The notes under the pieces: model-generated | The model's database searches: none | The model's input: only the letters and a program-made list of their open reading frames with translations | What the model was told of the DNA's origin: nothing | Assembly: GCA_036937835.1 (NCBI GenBank) | Contig: CM072879.1 | Location: forward strand, 5,742,001 to 5,806,000 | Source: Pampus argenteus | Taxonomy: Eukaryota > Chordata > Actinopteri > Scombriformes > Stromateidae | Length of the DNA: 64,000 nt | Direction of reading: 5' to 3' | Made by a program: the position numbers and the translations under genes | Part shown: positions 21,345 to 35,098 of the stretch, piece after piece | How the letters are laid out: the number at the start of each line of letters is the position of its first letter | Numbering within the stretch: the stretch's first letter is position 1

Positions 21345-24289
21345 CTGAATGGTACAAAAAAATAAAACAAATAAAAGAACAATTTTGTATTTTTCTCTGT
21401 CTAAGAAATGAGCGCCAGTTATCTGTCAGAAACATTTATCTTTTTGTTTTTTTGTTTTGCATTTCAGCAAGGATTTACCGCAGGGAGTTTTCCCCGTAAC
21501 TGTTACATAATGATGTTTGATGCTTCACTGCTGCACAGTTCCAAAAAAAAAAAAAGACAGACAGATATTTATATGGGCTCTAGTATATTTCTACAAACAA
21601 TCTTTAACTCCTTTCTACTTTCAACTGCAGCTGTCACATGTGACTGATTGCTTTTGTCCTCTTCCAGCTGCTATTCCTTTATAACAAATGTACAGTCTTA
21701 CACTTCACCATGTCATCTGCTCTGCTTGTTGCGTCTCATCTACGTGATAAGTGCAGCTCCTTCAAAATAAAGTGTACTTTTTTCTTTTTCTATGCTGGAT
21801 AGAGTGAAATATTAAAATCGTATGTGAATACAGTTTATTAGCTTAAGTCAAAATTTTGAAACCATCTTTAATGCAGACGTGGAATAGCTCATTTACTTAT
21901 ATTTTACAGCAGTTATGAAAGTATGCATGGCAAAACATATCGGGTGGCGATTTAATATACGGATCTGATCCATGCTTTTCCAATTTCAAATACTGTTTTT
22001 ATTGATCCGTCCATCTGTAAGCTGCAGTCTCATGAAACATTTTGCAACAGCAAGATGCTGATCAGCCTGTCAGGTCAGACAGGTCTGGTTGACAGAGCCA
22101 GTAAAGTCTGTTGATAACATACGCTGCAATAGACTTGGTTTCATGACATCTTTATTTCCATGCACAGCACTCGACAGCCTAAACCCAGCGGTATCGCATT
22201 TTACTAGCCAGAGAATACGCTGAACCAAAGAGTGACTGATCCACAACAACTCCGCCATCCTTACTGGAGTCGATGCGTGGAAAGTTGCATGAACTTGTTA
22301 TTTAGTTCAACTGAAACCTGCCGTAAGCAGAGCTGTAACTCACTCTTCTCTGCCTCTGCCCATGGAAGTGCAGTTCATTTAGACTCTCATTTAGACGGAA
22401 AAGTATACCGTGTAAACAGCGAGAGGCTTCTCAGGCCGTTCAAGCCCGACAGAAACAGGCCAGTGGTATAATGTTATTGATGGCGAGAAATAGGAGAGCA
22501 AAACCCCCAAATGTCTCCCACCACATTAAACAACAGGTTTGGCGTCCCAGTTTCTTCTTTTCAACCAAAAAAAAAAAAAAAAAAAAAGAAAGAAAAAAGT
22601 CTTCTCCAGGGCCTTCCAATGGCGGCAACTTCCTCTTTTCCCTTCTCCCTCTCCAGCACCATGCACGCCAGTGTCTCTGATGTCACCTAATTATAAATAA
22701 CCTTCTTTTAAGAGTGCCTGTGGTATGTTAATGATATGTTAATTCCCTCCATAAATCTGTGCTTTACGAGCAGAGGGCTCCTTTGCGCATAGCAGCAGCA
22801 CCGGCGGAGCTGCCGAAGTGTCGAGGAGAGTGTAAGCAGAGAGGTGACTGCTTGCAGATCTGTCTCCCCTCTTCCCTTTTATGTGTTCCATCATGTATAT
22901 AAAAACAACAAAAAAACAAAACAAAACAAAAAGCAATCATTATCTTATGTTTTAACTATCATCAACAGCCGACAGACGGCCCAGTTAATGTTAGCATATG
23001 CCATTTGGGGACCTTTCTTTAAAAAGTGTTCTTTAACTCCATACTTCCCATCTATACAGTCTATTCAACATGTGTTAACAGTCATTGTTATACCTACTAG
23101 ATATCTCATTTGGTATGAAAGCACTCTGTATGTGTGACCACATTTATTTGCATATGATATTATATCAGTTTTCCTACACGGCGGCTCTTTTCCCAGCACT
23201 GATAAGCAGCATCTGTGATCCTGAACCGTCCTATAGCTAAACTAAGCAGCCCACGGCAGAAGATTACAGCTGTCTATTTTTCATATCTATTGGCAGCATC
23301 TTCTTCCTGTTTACATTTTTTTTTCCCCCCCTTTGTAAATCTGCTTATGAAAAGCCGTTCACCCTGGAAAAACAGAGAGCCACAGCACTCTGGACGCAGG
23401 GGGCTCCAGCAGACGCAGCTTAGAGTTAAAGAATAATGTCAAGCTCAGAGCATTCACATTCAAATTAAATATTTAGGGACAGATGCTGGGAAATGGGGGC
23501 AAATTCTATTATTCTGTCAGAATGACAGGTGACGCATGGCATGCAGTACAGCCATCTACTGCTACGATGAACTGCACAGCTTTATCAGTATTATTCATCT
23601 GCACCTCTGGTTTTCAAAGTGGCTTACAGAGACAGAAGCCAGGATTCTTCTTTTAATATGGTTTGCAGCAGCAAGACTCCACACAGATACTAAGGAGAGA
23701 GACCATACTGCACCTCTCCTGTACTGGTCTCCCTCCGCTGGTTGTCAGTAAAATAGGGCTTTGATGTAAAGATTATTTTATTTGGTTTTATTACACTTTA
23801 TAGATTGAGAACTTAGTCCCTATTCTACCTTTAGACCCCTCAGATATACCAACCAATCACTGTCCTTTCTTCCACAAACACATTTTTTTTCTTTAGCTTT
23901 TGAATGTCACACATGATTGGCCAATATTTGTCCCTTATTATTAAATGGTTTTCCTTTCAATTTTATCACTTACACTCACTTAAAATGTATTCAAACCCAA
24001 AACTCCAACATTGTAAATGTTGTATGCATCATTCCACAGGTCTCACAAATGAAGTCTCTTATTTGAGAGGTGAACTGAAGTGTCTTATCGAACCACTAAC
24101 AAAGGATTCAGTGTGAACACTGCAGTATGTTTTTCTAGAGCTGAGACAATTATATATGAATAGAAAATATATCGGGCATGATCATACTGTTTGATTATTT
24201 AAATCCGTTAAATCAAGGAAAATATGTTTTATTTCCATCTTAATCCATTAAGCTATCAAATGATCATCAGATGACAGACTGACTGACTC

Positions 24290-24745
24290 ACTGACCTCCA
24301 CAGGCACTGTCCACAACCTCCATGAGACCCTGAAGAGGTGCATCAGCTGTAACAGCCCAGCAATGTCCACAGTCTTCAGCATCTGTCGTCTTGCCATTGA
24401 GGAGCTTTTTGACTACCTCATAGACCTCATCTGCCAGGGATATGACTGAGGCTTCCCCTGAGTCATCCATCTCTGTCTCCTCCACAATGTTCCCATTCAC
24501 AAGTCAGCCACCTCCACCATTGGTGCAGCCTGGGCTAAGGCATGCCTCCCCTTTCTGAGTCACCTGATGGTTTGCCAGAACTTCTTCAAAGCCAAACCAA
24601 AGTCCTCCCCGAACTCCTCCTATACCCGGGTTTTTGCTTCATCATCCACTAGTGCTCCCACCCTTTTGGCCCACCTACTGCTTCAGGAGACCTCTGGGCC
24701 AGCAAAACCCAAAAGATCTCCTTCTTCAGCTTGACAGCCTGGACA
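24290..24745 (-). mobile_element. LINE reverse-transcriptase remnant, inverted 5' segment
   Basis: Read on the minus strand, degraded frames carry motifs of fish Rex1/L2-like LINE ORF2: AVKLKKE near the start, a LADEVYEVVKKLLNGK fingers-region motif, then TVPVEV. Frameshifts break the reading. The adjoining part of the same ORF2 lies on the plus strand at 24752-24875. Protein similarity is from memory of the family and not computed. Confidence 0.65.
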
Positions 24746-24751
24746 CCCACA

Positions 24752-24875
24752 TGTTCTCAGACAGAATGTCAAGGCACAGTCAGAGGGAGGAGAGTGTCCA
24801 GTTTGGAAAACTCAGGATTACTTCGGTGCTTTTTGCAGATGATGTAGTTGTGTTGGCTTCAACACACTGTTTAGT
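24752..24875 (+). mobile_element. LINE reverse-transcriptase remnant, FADD motif segment
   Basis: The plus-strand frame reads SRHSQREESVQFGKLRITSV followed by LFADDVVVLAS. F-A-D-D is the catalytic motif of the reverse-transcriptase palm, and the preceding QFGKLRI-type strand is typical of Rex1/L2-like LINEs. It is cut off soon after; neither the rest of ORF2 nor a 3' tail is recognisable. It is a dead fragment in KHDRBS3 intron 3. Confidence 0.75.
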
Positions 24876-27119
24876 ATTATTAAGTCTGTAATCCAGTAAG
24901 TACAATAAAATGTGTAAAATGTTTCAAATTACTCTGAAATGAAATCCCATTATTCATCTTGTTGGTGCGATTTAAATTATATCATCCGCTAAATCTCCAA
25001 ATGAAGACGGGTTTATAAATAATTTGCAGGAGGACAGTTCATACGGGCCACTCTCAGCAACAATGAAGGCATTTCTCTGCAGCAGCTCACAATTCAGTCC
25101 AGCACGGGATTTACCCAAAGTGAAACAAAGAAAATGTGATTGTTTTATCAGTGAAATTAAAGAGGGAGTACAAGTCTCAGAGAGGAAAATGGATGAGTTA
25201 ATCACGGCGCTAACGAGGAGGGGGCATGGAACATGGCTGCCTTTACATCATCCTGCTCTGACAGCGACAGGACAACCAAGGTGCCATAACTGTGCGGGGA
25301 GACATTACGACAGCTCGGTGCCTTTCAACCTTTCTGCACTCACATTCTCATCAACACAAGATCAAGGTCTTGCAGCAGCAAATATTTGAGTAACTACCCC
25401 GAACATTTTTAGCGTCTAAAAGCTTAAAGGGTAAAGTACTGAACATTGTACAGTTTTGTCCTCCAACACGTGTATTACTGTATACTATATTTTTAGAGTA
25501 GCAAGACTACAATAACATTTACATCTGATGTCTTATACAAGGTGGAAACTATGTATTATCTCCTTTCTTGTCAGTCAGGAGCAACCTAGAAGCGCAGCAC
25601 AGTATGTATTTTATCTGTATAAATAGAAAGATGTTCCGGCAGGTAATAGTGGTATCGCTTGGGGCTTTCGTGAAAACAAGACAAGCTTTTTGTTTTTACT
25701 TGTCTGAGAGCACCTCTGGGTGAAAGTAGACCTATTCTTTTGCTCTACAGTTGGGCTGCCTCCCAGACCTACAGAAGGAATATCAATTGCCGGAAACTCC
25801 AATGACACACGCTATGATGCCCAAAACCGAAAGTCAGCAACCAGTTGAAGATCAAATTGTAGTGAGGGCATACACCCCCCCAACCCCCCTGCTCGGAGCA
25901 CCCCCAAACAGAAAGCTGTCAATCATAAATCCCACAGACAGGTAAGGGCTGCCGAGGTCAGCACATCTCTATCACAGATCTTTTTTCTCCAGAGACTCAA
26001 CAGAAGTGGACCATCAAAGACTATTGATCACAGTAATCTAAAAGAACGTGCTGTATGATGGCGAGAATCGTCGCTGCCAACAAATCACCCCGTTACAAAC
26101 AGACATAGAGGAGAGACACAGGCGAGCCAAGTGGGGTCGATTTATTCCCAGTTAACCAAGTTTGCAATCAATTCTGCTACTAAAGAGCTGCTGCTAGAGC
26201 CATTTGTATCCTCTCTTTATACGCCGACATGATCACTGACAAACAGGTGTTGTTAAACTGGATTGTGTTTGAAATTTCAAGTTACAGCCTCGTCATAAAA
26301 TCCATCTTTTCTTACCACAAAGTTTCCATTCACTTCTAATTTATATCCATTATGAGGAGCACTTTTTATACCCCGTGACAGTTTATATGAGAAGAAAATC
26401 ATAAATCTAGACGGTGTGTCGCCCCGTGTACAGTCTGCATCTGATTTGCCTGTGTGTACCGTATTTTGTAGTTTGTTGTGAAAAAATGTGTCTGCTGCTC
26501 CCAGGATCATTGTGAATTTCCATAAACTTTTGAAAATTGTTTTTCTGACGAAGCTGTTATCAGAACTGTATGTGGTCCGTGAGACCCTTGAGCTGTCAAT
26601 CAAATGAAGTCTGAGTTACGTGGGGTGATCCGCTCACACTGACTTAATGTGAGTCAGAAATATGAACATAATAACATTCTCGGGAACATCTCTTACATCC
26701 TAATTACAATGAAGAAAAATACAAAAGAGAATAGTTCAGCTTCATGTGATCATATTTTAAGAACCAAAAATGGGGATAAAAAAAAACATCTCTAGATCCA
26801 TGATCTAAATGTGAAGATTTTAGGTTCTCTGTATGTTCTATTCAGTTTACTAAATATATTTGCATTTTGGAGTATTGGCCATGCAAAACCAACTTATGAT
26901 GTGTGTGTGTGTGTGTTTCATTGTGTTTTCTTGACAAAATCGGTCTTTCGTATGCAAGGTCCTTTAACTCCAATGTTCAGGCTTGTGCTCCTACCATTCA
27001 AACCTTATGAAAGAGGACCTGCAGCAGACTGAGGGAGGGAGACTGTGGGGTAAAAGAATAAAAAAGGATTGAGAAGAGCAAGGGGGGGAAAAAAACGAAA
27101 TAACAGACTGGAGTGTTAC

Positions 27120-27236
27120 CTTTTCTTTGTCTCTCATGGATCCTTTTCCGAGAATTGACATCTTTGTGAGCGTGTCCTCCTGTAGTCTCTTTAACGAGTT
27201 CCCACGTGGCCCGAGGAGTTTGCCGACAAAGTTAAA
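27120..27236 (-). CDS. khdrbs3: KHDRBS3 exon 3: KH domain with GPRG loop
   Basis: This exon is 117 nt, exactly 39 codons, with acceptor TTGCAG and donor GTAACA. The product begins FNFVGKLLGPRGNSLKRLQ and ends KGSMRDKEK. It holds the core RNA-binding helix-loop-helix of the KH fold, including the GPRG (GXXG) loop that contacts the RNA backbone. The LTKMS sequence after the loop matches KHDRBS3. Both ends are phase 0, joining KQFPK of exon 2 and EEELR of exon 4. Near-identity with the mammalian protein across about 400 million years is expected for this domain. I see no frameshift or missing key residue. Confidence 0.97.
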
Positions 27237-30200
27237 CTGCAACAGAGAGCGAGAGAGTGCCGATCAATCAGGTATCTGTGTGTTTGAGATAAAGAGCAAA
27301 GACATTTCTTAAGTCAATTAAACGTGGCTCAACTGGTGTTAGCTCTCGACCGAAGCCAATAAAAAATGATCAGCAGTTTCTTCCCCTTCGTGTGTCGATA
27401 GGATCAGTATGGAAGCATTTCTGAGTATGACCAGTTTGTCACCTTGATCCCATATTGCATAAAGATGTTGTGCGACGTACACAAGGATGTGGGTTTGCTT
27501 TCACAAATGACAGAGACACAATGAAGCCAGAAGTTCTTAATTAATACATTAATTATTGAATTAACCATCTTATCACAGCATTCTAGTGTATTTTAGAAGA
27601 ATAGAAACCGTAAAATAGCAGAAAATTGTGAATTACTTTTTTGAAAATACAAAAACCTTATGGGTTAGTAGTGACTGTAGTCTCCCTCTGGGATGGCATA
27701 CAGCCGTGACAACCTTCATCAATAAGGCAGGGAGACTTGTACCTGTATGTTGCCTAAAAGGGCTGAATCTGGTGCCAAAAGTAGAGACCCGAGTGAGTGT
27801 GTCATCATCTCTTACAGTAAGAGGATACTCATCCAAGAGTTTTTTTTTTTTAATGAATCGACCAACTGAAACTGCAAAAAGATTTTTAAAAAAGTTATGG
27901 GGACATGGGAAATAAGCCTAATTTATCAAATTCATCATATTAGAAATCTGTTAAGAAGCTTAATTTACTGTGTAAATGATCAGAGTGTTATTAAAAGGGT
28001 AAAACATGCAGTAGGATCAAAAGTGATGCGGCAGAGGTTGTGATATCATGTCTTTTATATATCCTAGCTAACGTTCCTACTGTTCACTGTTGCCACAATC
28101 CAACAATTACTCCGTTGTTGAGAAAGCTCCTCCACAGCCACAGAGGACATTAACCGTGTTCACAGGCTGAGCAGTACTCCATGTAACTGGAAAATTGACT
28201 TTAGAATGTAAAACTGGTTTAGTGGTTTTTGTTTGTTTTTTGTTTTTTTTTTCAATGAGGACAGCTACAAACCAATAAGATTTCACTTCCTGTTTTTAAC
28301 CAACTAATCAGCCCATACCCTGGTCCAGATGTCTCCAAAATCCTTCGCTGGTCAAATTGTAATCAATTAGCGCAAACAAATCATAAATTAGTCAACACAT
28401 GAAAGGGAATAGCAAGTATACTGACGTGTTGAAAACATACAAGCATCATGACATTTATCATTATGAAGGTAAATGTAACGATTGAGTGTAATATATACAG
28501 TAATATCGACCAGCCCGTACAGTAGTATGATTGCCCACGCTGCCTGTATCAGAGCTTTACACTCTAATAACAGTTCAACACTTTCCCCAAATCTGTATCA
28601 GTAACGTTGCATGTTCGAGCTAATATTGAACTTGACCACCTCTGGCACGTCGCCATTCATCAAAGGCTTCCAGGCTTATATTATTCCACAAGGTCAGCAC
28701 TTTTTGCCATTAAAAACCCAAATGTTATGCATTACTATGTCGAGGGAATGTTGCGCGCAGACACCCATCAAAGTCGTACAACCTTAACACGAGCTGAACA
28801 CAATCCCGCCAGCAGCTGGAGGATGGCCACGCAGACGAAAGGAGAGCGATGCTTTTCTCCCCTTCTCCGTGTTTTTCCTTTAACAGTGAGTTATACAACT
28901 GTCTCCCTCAACTATCTAGGTCATCAATTAGCTAGCAGCAGGTAAAAAAAACAAAAAAACAGCCAGTTTTGTTCTACACCTTACCGATATCTCTCCTGCC
29001 TTTTGTTCAGAGAGTGAGTGCTTATTAGGAGGCTCCTGCCAATTCCTGGGTGAGGGATTTGAGAGACGAGCTTTAGTGATTCGCTCTAATGCAGTAACTG
29101 ACTGCTGGGTTTTTATTATCCTGGCCAGGCTCAACTCCAGCAGTTCTCAGCTACTGAGCTACTGTATGTTCTTTCAACTTTTATAATTACACCAAGTCCG
29201 GTGAGTGGATGTGATCATACTGGGCCCTATTCAGCCTTTTTCCTTAAAGTAAATACCATGCCCCACTGTGCTAATTCCAACCCCGCACTTGCAAATTGGA
29301 ATAAGTGGCGTTCACATTTAGAGGGTGCGATGCTAGTTTTGCTCCATTTGTACGCTCCTAACTTCACCTAACCTTGTCAATATATTGACAAGGACATTAT
29401 ATGTTGGGTCAAGAAAATTCAGATTCAATTCAAACTTATCTAAGCAAAACAAAAAAAAAAAAAAAAAGTGTCCTGCCTCTAATGTATTCAGGTTTACAAA
29501 AGGATCATTAAAGGAGACAGCACTACTGGGGCGAACAGAGGGTGTCAGGAAATGTTTAAAATGTGCTGAGTTCAAGCAAAGTCTCGCGCATCCATCATTT
29601 CCACCTGAATAGAGCCTTGATCACTGAGCTGTGCCGTCTCTTGAACAATGATTTGCGGAGCCACATCACGCAGCCAACATCTCTCCGTGTTACGACAGAT
29701 ATTGTGCAGCCTTTCCATCCTTCTGACAGGTTGGGGATTGGACACAGTGTCCGAGATGTTTGTGAGTATATCTCAGTCTTCCGTCTAGCAAGCGGAAAAA
29801 AGGATCGAGAATCAAACGCGACTACGTTCCTCGCTCCATATCTTAATGTAGATGCCGTACCGACTGTTCATGTGTAGGCTTCAGGAAGTGAGCGCAATAA
29901 AAATTAGCACTAGCAGCAAATGTGTAAAATGTGTAATGACAAAAGTATCAGACAGGCTGTGAGAATAGAAATTGACGCAGGCATGAATTAACTTTGTTTT
30001 CAGCTTATGTGAGCTTCAGTGAAATAAGGCACACAATACAAGATTGTCTTGTTGGTTAGCTGAGTAGAGGAGGAGTACAAAGTGAAAAAAAAATATGGGT
30101 TTTATTGGACAAAACACAGACAGACCTTGTTGAATGAGAACAGATTCTGCCAAAAGAATGAATAAAATCCACTGCATTTTATTCCACCAGAACACCTGAA

Positions 30201-30774
30201 GAGACTGAAAACTTTTAATTAAAGATTACTTCATTAATTATCGCAGATTTTTGTAAACAATGTGTGTTAATTCAATGAATGCCCTGCGGCGAGTGTCTTA
30301 TTGAATCATTCTAAACACAAAGTATGACATATTTTCCTTTTTTTTTAATATGAATAATTGAATATGGGATAAACTCACAGCTTCTTGACTCCCGCATGCT
30401 TTACACCTGTCTTTATTCTTTCAGTTTAAGTGTAAAATAATATACAATAAATTCTTTGTGTACACATTGAGTAAGTCAAGTTTGAAACGGAGCGTGGATC
30501 TCATTTATTGATATTAATATAGACTGTTAAAAACATACAGTAGAGACACAACCAAGGCTGACTTAATAACCAAGCTGGCAAAGTGAAACCATAAAGGGCT
30601 CCAGGTTCACTGTGATGAAAATGGTTTGTGGTTTTAATAATTGTACCTCTAAAGCACAATTTCACCTGACATGGTAAAAAAAAATATATATATATATATA
30701 AAAAAGAGAAAAAGATTTTCCAGGATTTATGGTCTAACCTTTGTTATACATTCTCTATAGCATAAGGGGACTTA

Positions 30775-31240
30775 TTTCTGTGTTTACTTCCATTTACAAG
30801 CATTTAAGATGATTTATGTAAAACTGAACGTCGGAAAGCTCGATGAGGCTTGCACTGCTTGCCCCAATAAACACAATTTCGCCAGAGTTGTGTTTCGGCA
30901 AGTGCAAAATCAGCATGACCCATAGTTACAATGGACATGACGGTTGAAAAACATATCCTCCTGTTCATACTGGCTATTCAAAGATCCTGTTAAAATGAGC
31001 TTTCAAAAGGAAGTGATGGGGGCCAAAATCCACAGCGTGTCCACACGTCAGTTTAAAAGTTGACGTGAAGCTTGTATGAGGCTTCAGCAGTCTGACGTCA
31101 AGTGGATATCTGCCATATTTAAAGTCTTTTTAGCATCAAATCCCCCCTTTGTGTTTCCCTGTTGAGCTGTTGTGGAAGCATAGTGACAAAAAGAGAGTCT
31201 GAAATGTTGGAAGACATCTACTTGATTTGACTCATTTGGA
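30775..31240 (+). repeat. Dispersed percomorph repeat (GCTCGATGAGGCTTGC family)
   Basis: GAAAGCTCGATGAGGCTTGC, AATAAACACAATTTCGCCAG, GACCCATAGTTACAATGG, GGGGGCCAAAATCCACAGCG, TAGCATCAAATCCCCCCTTT and CCCTGTTGAGCTGTTGTGGA occur in the order I know from an abundant percomorph repeat. It lies in intron 2 and is nearly complete, with small gaps. Confidence 0.65.
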
Positions 31241-33179
31241 TAATTGAAGCTTCATATTAGCAATAGAAAAGTGGACTGTAGATTTTGTCCCTTTGGGTGG
31301 GTGGGTGGGTGGGGTGGGCTGGGGGGGTCTAGAGTCTTATTTTTGCCCCAGGTCTCTGCAGCAGGTTAATACGGCCATGGCTGCCCAGGCTGTGGTGTTC
31401 TAGATAATGTAGTGACGTGATGGCATTTGTTTGTCATTATTTTAAGCCCCTGACTATTTAAAAAAAAATCATGTAGATTTGCTTTATATTTGTTTGACTA
31501 ATGCGTGTAAATGTCAGCAAGACTTCTTAATCTGGACATTTAAACACATCACCAGCCAGTCGATACGTTTGCGGAGAGGGAAACCCACATTTCCTCATAT
31601 GGACAGTCCTCCAACTATATGAGTCTTACTGAACACATAAATGTAATCCTTGCTGTTTATCAGATATCAAAATGCGCCTGACTCCCACTGTGACTGATGC
31701 TTTGGGGTTTTTTGCTAATGCTTTAGTTATCATGAGGGATTATGTGACTTACAAAAACCTGCCTGGGCTCCTGTCCTGGCTCATGTCATTAGACAGTGTG
31801 AGAGGATTGTGTTGGTGCTGTCTGTAATCACCAGAATAAAGGATGATGTGCTTAATCACAGGTTGCTGCCTGCTGCTCTGTTGTGGTTTTAGGTGCGCAA
31901 AAAACAAAAAAAAACCAATACAAATAAAATGCAAATAGATGAGATGACTGAAAATATATTAAAAGTGAATTTAGATTGTTGCACCATATCCTGGTTGGAA
32001 GCTGAAGGAAAAAGGAAAAAAAAAAAAAAAGTCATGTGGGTGATAAGAAAGACAGCAGACAAGTAGGGAGAGGATGTGTGATTTATCAGATTTAACTTGC
32101 AGGGGGTGCAGGGGGAAAGGGTGACAGAGGGAGGGAGGCAGGGGGAGCAGAGGGGGGCACATCTGAGATCTTTTAATCATTTGCTGAATGTATTACTGCG
32201 AGCTTGGCGGAAAGGTGTGTTCACAGAGAGCCAGTGCAGAGTGATTGTGCTGAGGACAGCAGGACAGGAACGACAGCAGAAGGATAAATCACTGCTCCCG
32301 GGCAAAGAGAGAAACCACAGTCTGAACTGGAAACCAGTGGGACATCTTATGCCTTGCTAATGGCCTGCAGTTCCTTCTGCCAAAAGATGCCCACAGATCC
32401 GGCAAATATACAGACAAGCGCCGATAGTGTATCCTTGTTCAAAAGGTGTGCTATTTTTAGTTCCTGAGTAGGTGTGACGCTATGTGTCATACTGGTTATA
32501 TCTCTCAAAATCTAAAAAGAAAAAAAAACAACATATGTACTTGAGTGAGCATCTACGAGAAAAAATATATTTATAAAAACCAAACCAATCAATTACAACA
32601 GAGTCTCACTGTACAGCAATATAATATCGTCACCTTTTGAAAATATCTCAGAATGTCCAAAATTTCAGCAGCATTAAAAATTATTGCAGAGGAACGGCTG
32701 CATTTTATCACGGAGAATCAACAGCCTGGAACGCGCTGCGCAATGTCCTTGCCCCGTTCGTTTTGATAAAAAGCTATGTTTGCGGAGGATGGATTTAACC
32801 TCTCCACATGTGCTCCTAAATGGCTATTTGGAAAATGGCAGTGCCACTTCAATGCCAGAAGCCAAAAGGTGATGCTTGCAGCTCAGGAGAAAACCCATTC
32901 AAGTCAGACCGATCACTCTTGCCTTTGCTACCTGCCAGATAGAACAAATTGAATTTGTCTTCCTTCGGTGGCTTGTTGGAGCTCTAAACAGCGTATTAGT
33001 GGCTCTACTTATCAAAGCTGTCAAAGCAAATCTGTTTAGCTGTGAACCTAGGAGACTCAGATCAGCCTCCGGATGACACTACACACAGCACGCAGCCCCG
33101 ATGCTCACCGATATTATATTGTAGTATTCATTTCAGCTCTACATTGGAGTGCAATGACTCTCTTTCTCAAAATTGCAAA

Positions 33180-33330
33180 TGTCACTAATTATTCATTAAT
33201 CAGTCGATTATTTTCTCAATTAATCGATTCGTTGTTCGGTCTATACCGAGCTCAACATATGTTGTTTTGTCCCGACCAACAGTCCGAAACACAAAGACAT
33301 TCAGCTTACCGTCACAGAAGACGAATGATG
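33180..33330 (-). repeat. ATCGATTAGTTG-family repeat, minus copy
   Basis: GTCGATTATTTTCTCAATTA, ATCGATTCGTTG and then TTGTTTTGTCCCGACCAACA are the family's landmarks in reverse. It lies in intron 2. Confidence 0.6.
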
Positions 33331-34088
33331 TGAGAGGTGTAAGTAACGAAAATGAATTGATGGAAATGGAGGTGGTGAAAATGGACGTGAGATGAAAAAT
33401 AAAGTGATAAATTATCAAGTGATTCGATTCATTTAAAGCCGATTTGATTAAAACAGTCAGGACACGATGAAAACGAGACCTATGCGTCATCGTTTTCCCC
33501 CGTCTTACATTCATCATTCATCATTTATGACACAAAATTGCCATTTATCATTTAAGAAAAAAGTGACCTCAGGGGTAGGAGTAACAAAAAAAAAAACTGG
33601 AAGTGATGAAAATGCTTACAAATGAATAAAGTAAAAGATGAAACGTAGGTGAATTGAATAATAGAGTGCTCTAATAATCAGCTGGGCTGTGTTGTGTTAC
33701 TACTGTCATATCATTCACAATTCACAACACTAATTAACATTAAGCAAGCGATTTTTGTTACTTCCGGCCAATCAAAAACCCCACGCCCACTGACTAACTG
33801 GTGGAATTAGTGGTGATTTTTGCATTTAATCGTGTAAAGGCTGTTTGAATGTTCTCCAAAGACTTCTGCCAGGCTGAAAAAAGGGATAACTTCCAGTTAG
33901 TCGCCTGCTAATTGATAACTCATCGATCAATTGCGTTATATTACTGTGCTTGTCATCAAAGTTCAAATCGGTGATATTGACCCGAAAAAGCTTTGGGGAC
34001 ACAAAACCCAAATGTATCTCCAGAGATTTTTTTTTTTTTTCCTTTATCGTTGGACTCCTCTGCTGTGTTTCCTTCCTGCTGTTCTCTC

Positions 34089-34111
34089 CACACACACACA
34101 CACACACACAC
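34089..34111. repeat. (CA)n microsatellite
   Basis: A 23-bp CA run in intron 2. Confidence 0.95.
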
Positions 34112-34664
34112 TGTCCTTCCCCCTGGAGGGCCGAGGTGAAAACTTGAGTGATGTTACCGTTCTAAGAGCGGCCCTCTCACTTTTACACCAGCCTCCCCGT
34201 CGTGCTCCCAGCGGGAAATCCCTGTCAAGCACCGAGCGCGTGGCACCAATAAACGCCGCCGACGGTGACGGCTCCTTGTGGCGGAAATGTAGCAACGGTG
34301 TTATTGCCCGAAATGGCCTCAAGTGGAGGTCATCGTGAAGTTGGCTGACTAGAAGTGCCTGTGCATGTGACGCATTGTAATTGCGCTCTCACCATCTAAC
34401 TGTCTTCTTATAAGGTCTGTGTGTGTCATTTTGGCTCATTGCTTCTCTCTGCCTTCCCCTATGCTGCAATTAAAACTTTGGATGTCCCTTCTCCCCACAC
34501 ATCTGCATACTGGACTCCATTAAAGAATCTAAAAAACCCATCTTTTTAAACTATCTTACATACTCTAACTGCGTCAACCGCATCGTATTATTACTATTTG
34601 TTTTAACTAAATGTTGAACTTAACTTATTACTGATATTTATTGCATGTTTTCATGATTTTACTT

Positions 34665-34970
34665 ATGGCTGGGAGATAATGACAAAATGAAATATCATGA
34701 TATTTTTGACCGAATACCTCAATATCGATATTACAATAATACTGTAGGGGTGCTTTTCACAAAATATTTACACAATAAGATTTTTTGATGAATGATTATC
34801 AGTAATATAATGACTAAGAGTAACATCAAATTAAATAACAGCCAGAACAGTCTTTACTGTAATGCATCCTTTGAAACCAGGAACAGACAATATTACGGTA
34901 TCCAAACTCTAAGACGATATCTAGTCTCAAAATCACAATATCGATATAATATCAATAGCCCTAATTGTGC
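34665..34970 (+). repeat. Dispersed percomorph repeat (CGATATCTAGTCTC family)
   Basis: GGCTGGGAGATAATGAC, AATACCTCAATATCGATATT, TTTCACAAAATATTTACACA, AATAAGATTTTTTGATGAAT and CTAAGACGATATCTAGTCTC are ordered landmarks of a common fish repeat. A related short end (ATCGATACCCAGCCCTAG) occurs at 59267-59284. Confidence 0.65.
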
Positions 34971-35067
34971 CGATGTTTTATTACTGCTTTTTGTTTATTT
35001 TATTATTCATCTTAGATGATGATACGGTAACGCTGAGGGTCACAAATGTCATTCACTGGCATGGACC

Positions 35068-35068
<1 letters not shown>

Positions 35069-35094
<26 letters not shown>
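35069..35094. repeat. (TA)n microsatellite followed by T-run
   Basis: A 26-bp TA run in intron 2, about 540 bp downstream of exon 2 in transcript order. Confidence 0.95.

Positions 35095-35098
<4 letters not shown>

Larger units (their letters stand above)
21345..27119 (-). other. khdrbs3: KHDRBS3 intron 3
   Basis: This 5.8-kb intron contains the inverted LINE remnant at 24290-24875 and a poly(A) run at 22567-22586. Stretches around 22680-23420 and 26270-26700 are non-repetitive and without coding signal; function unknown. Confidence 0.8.
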
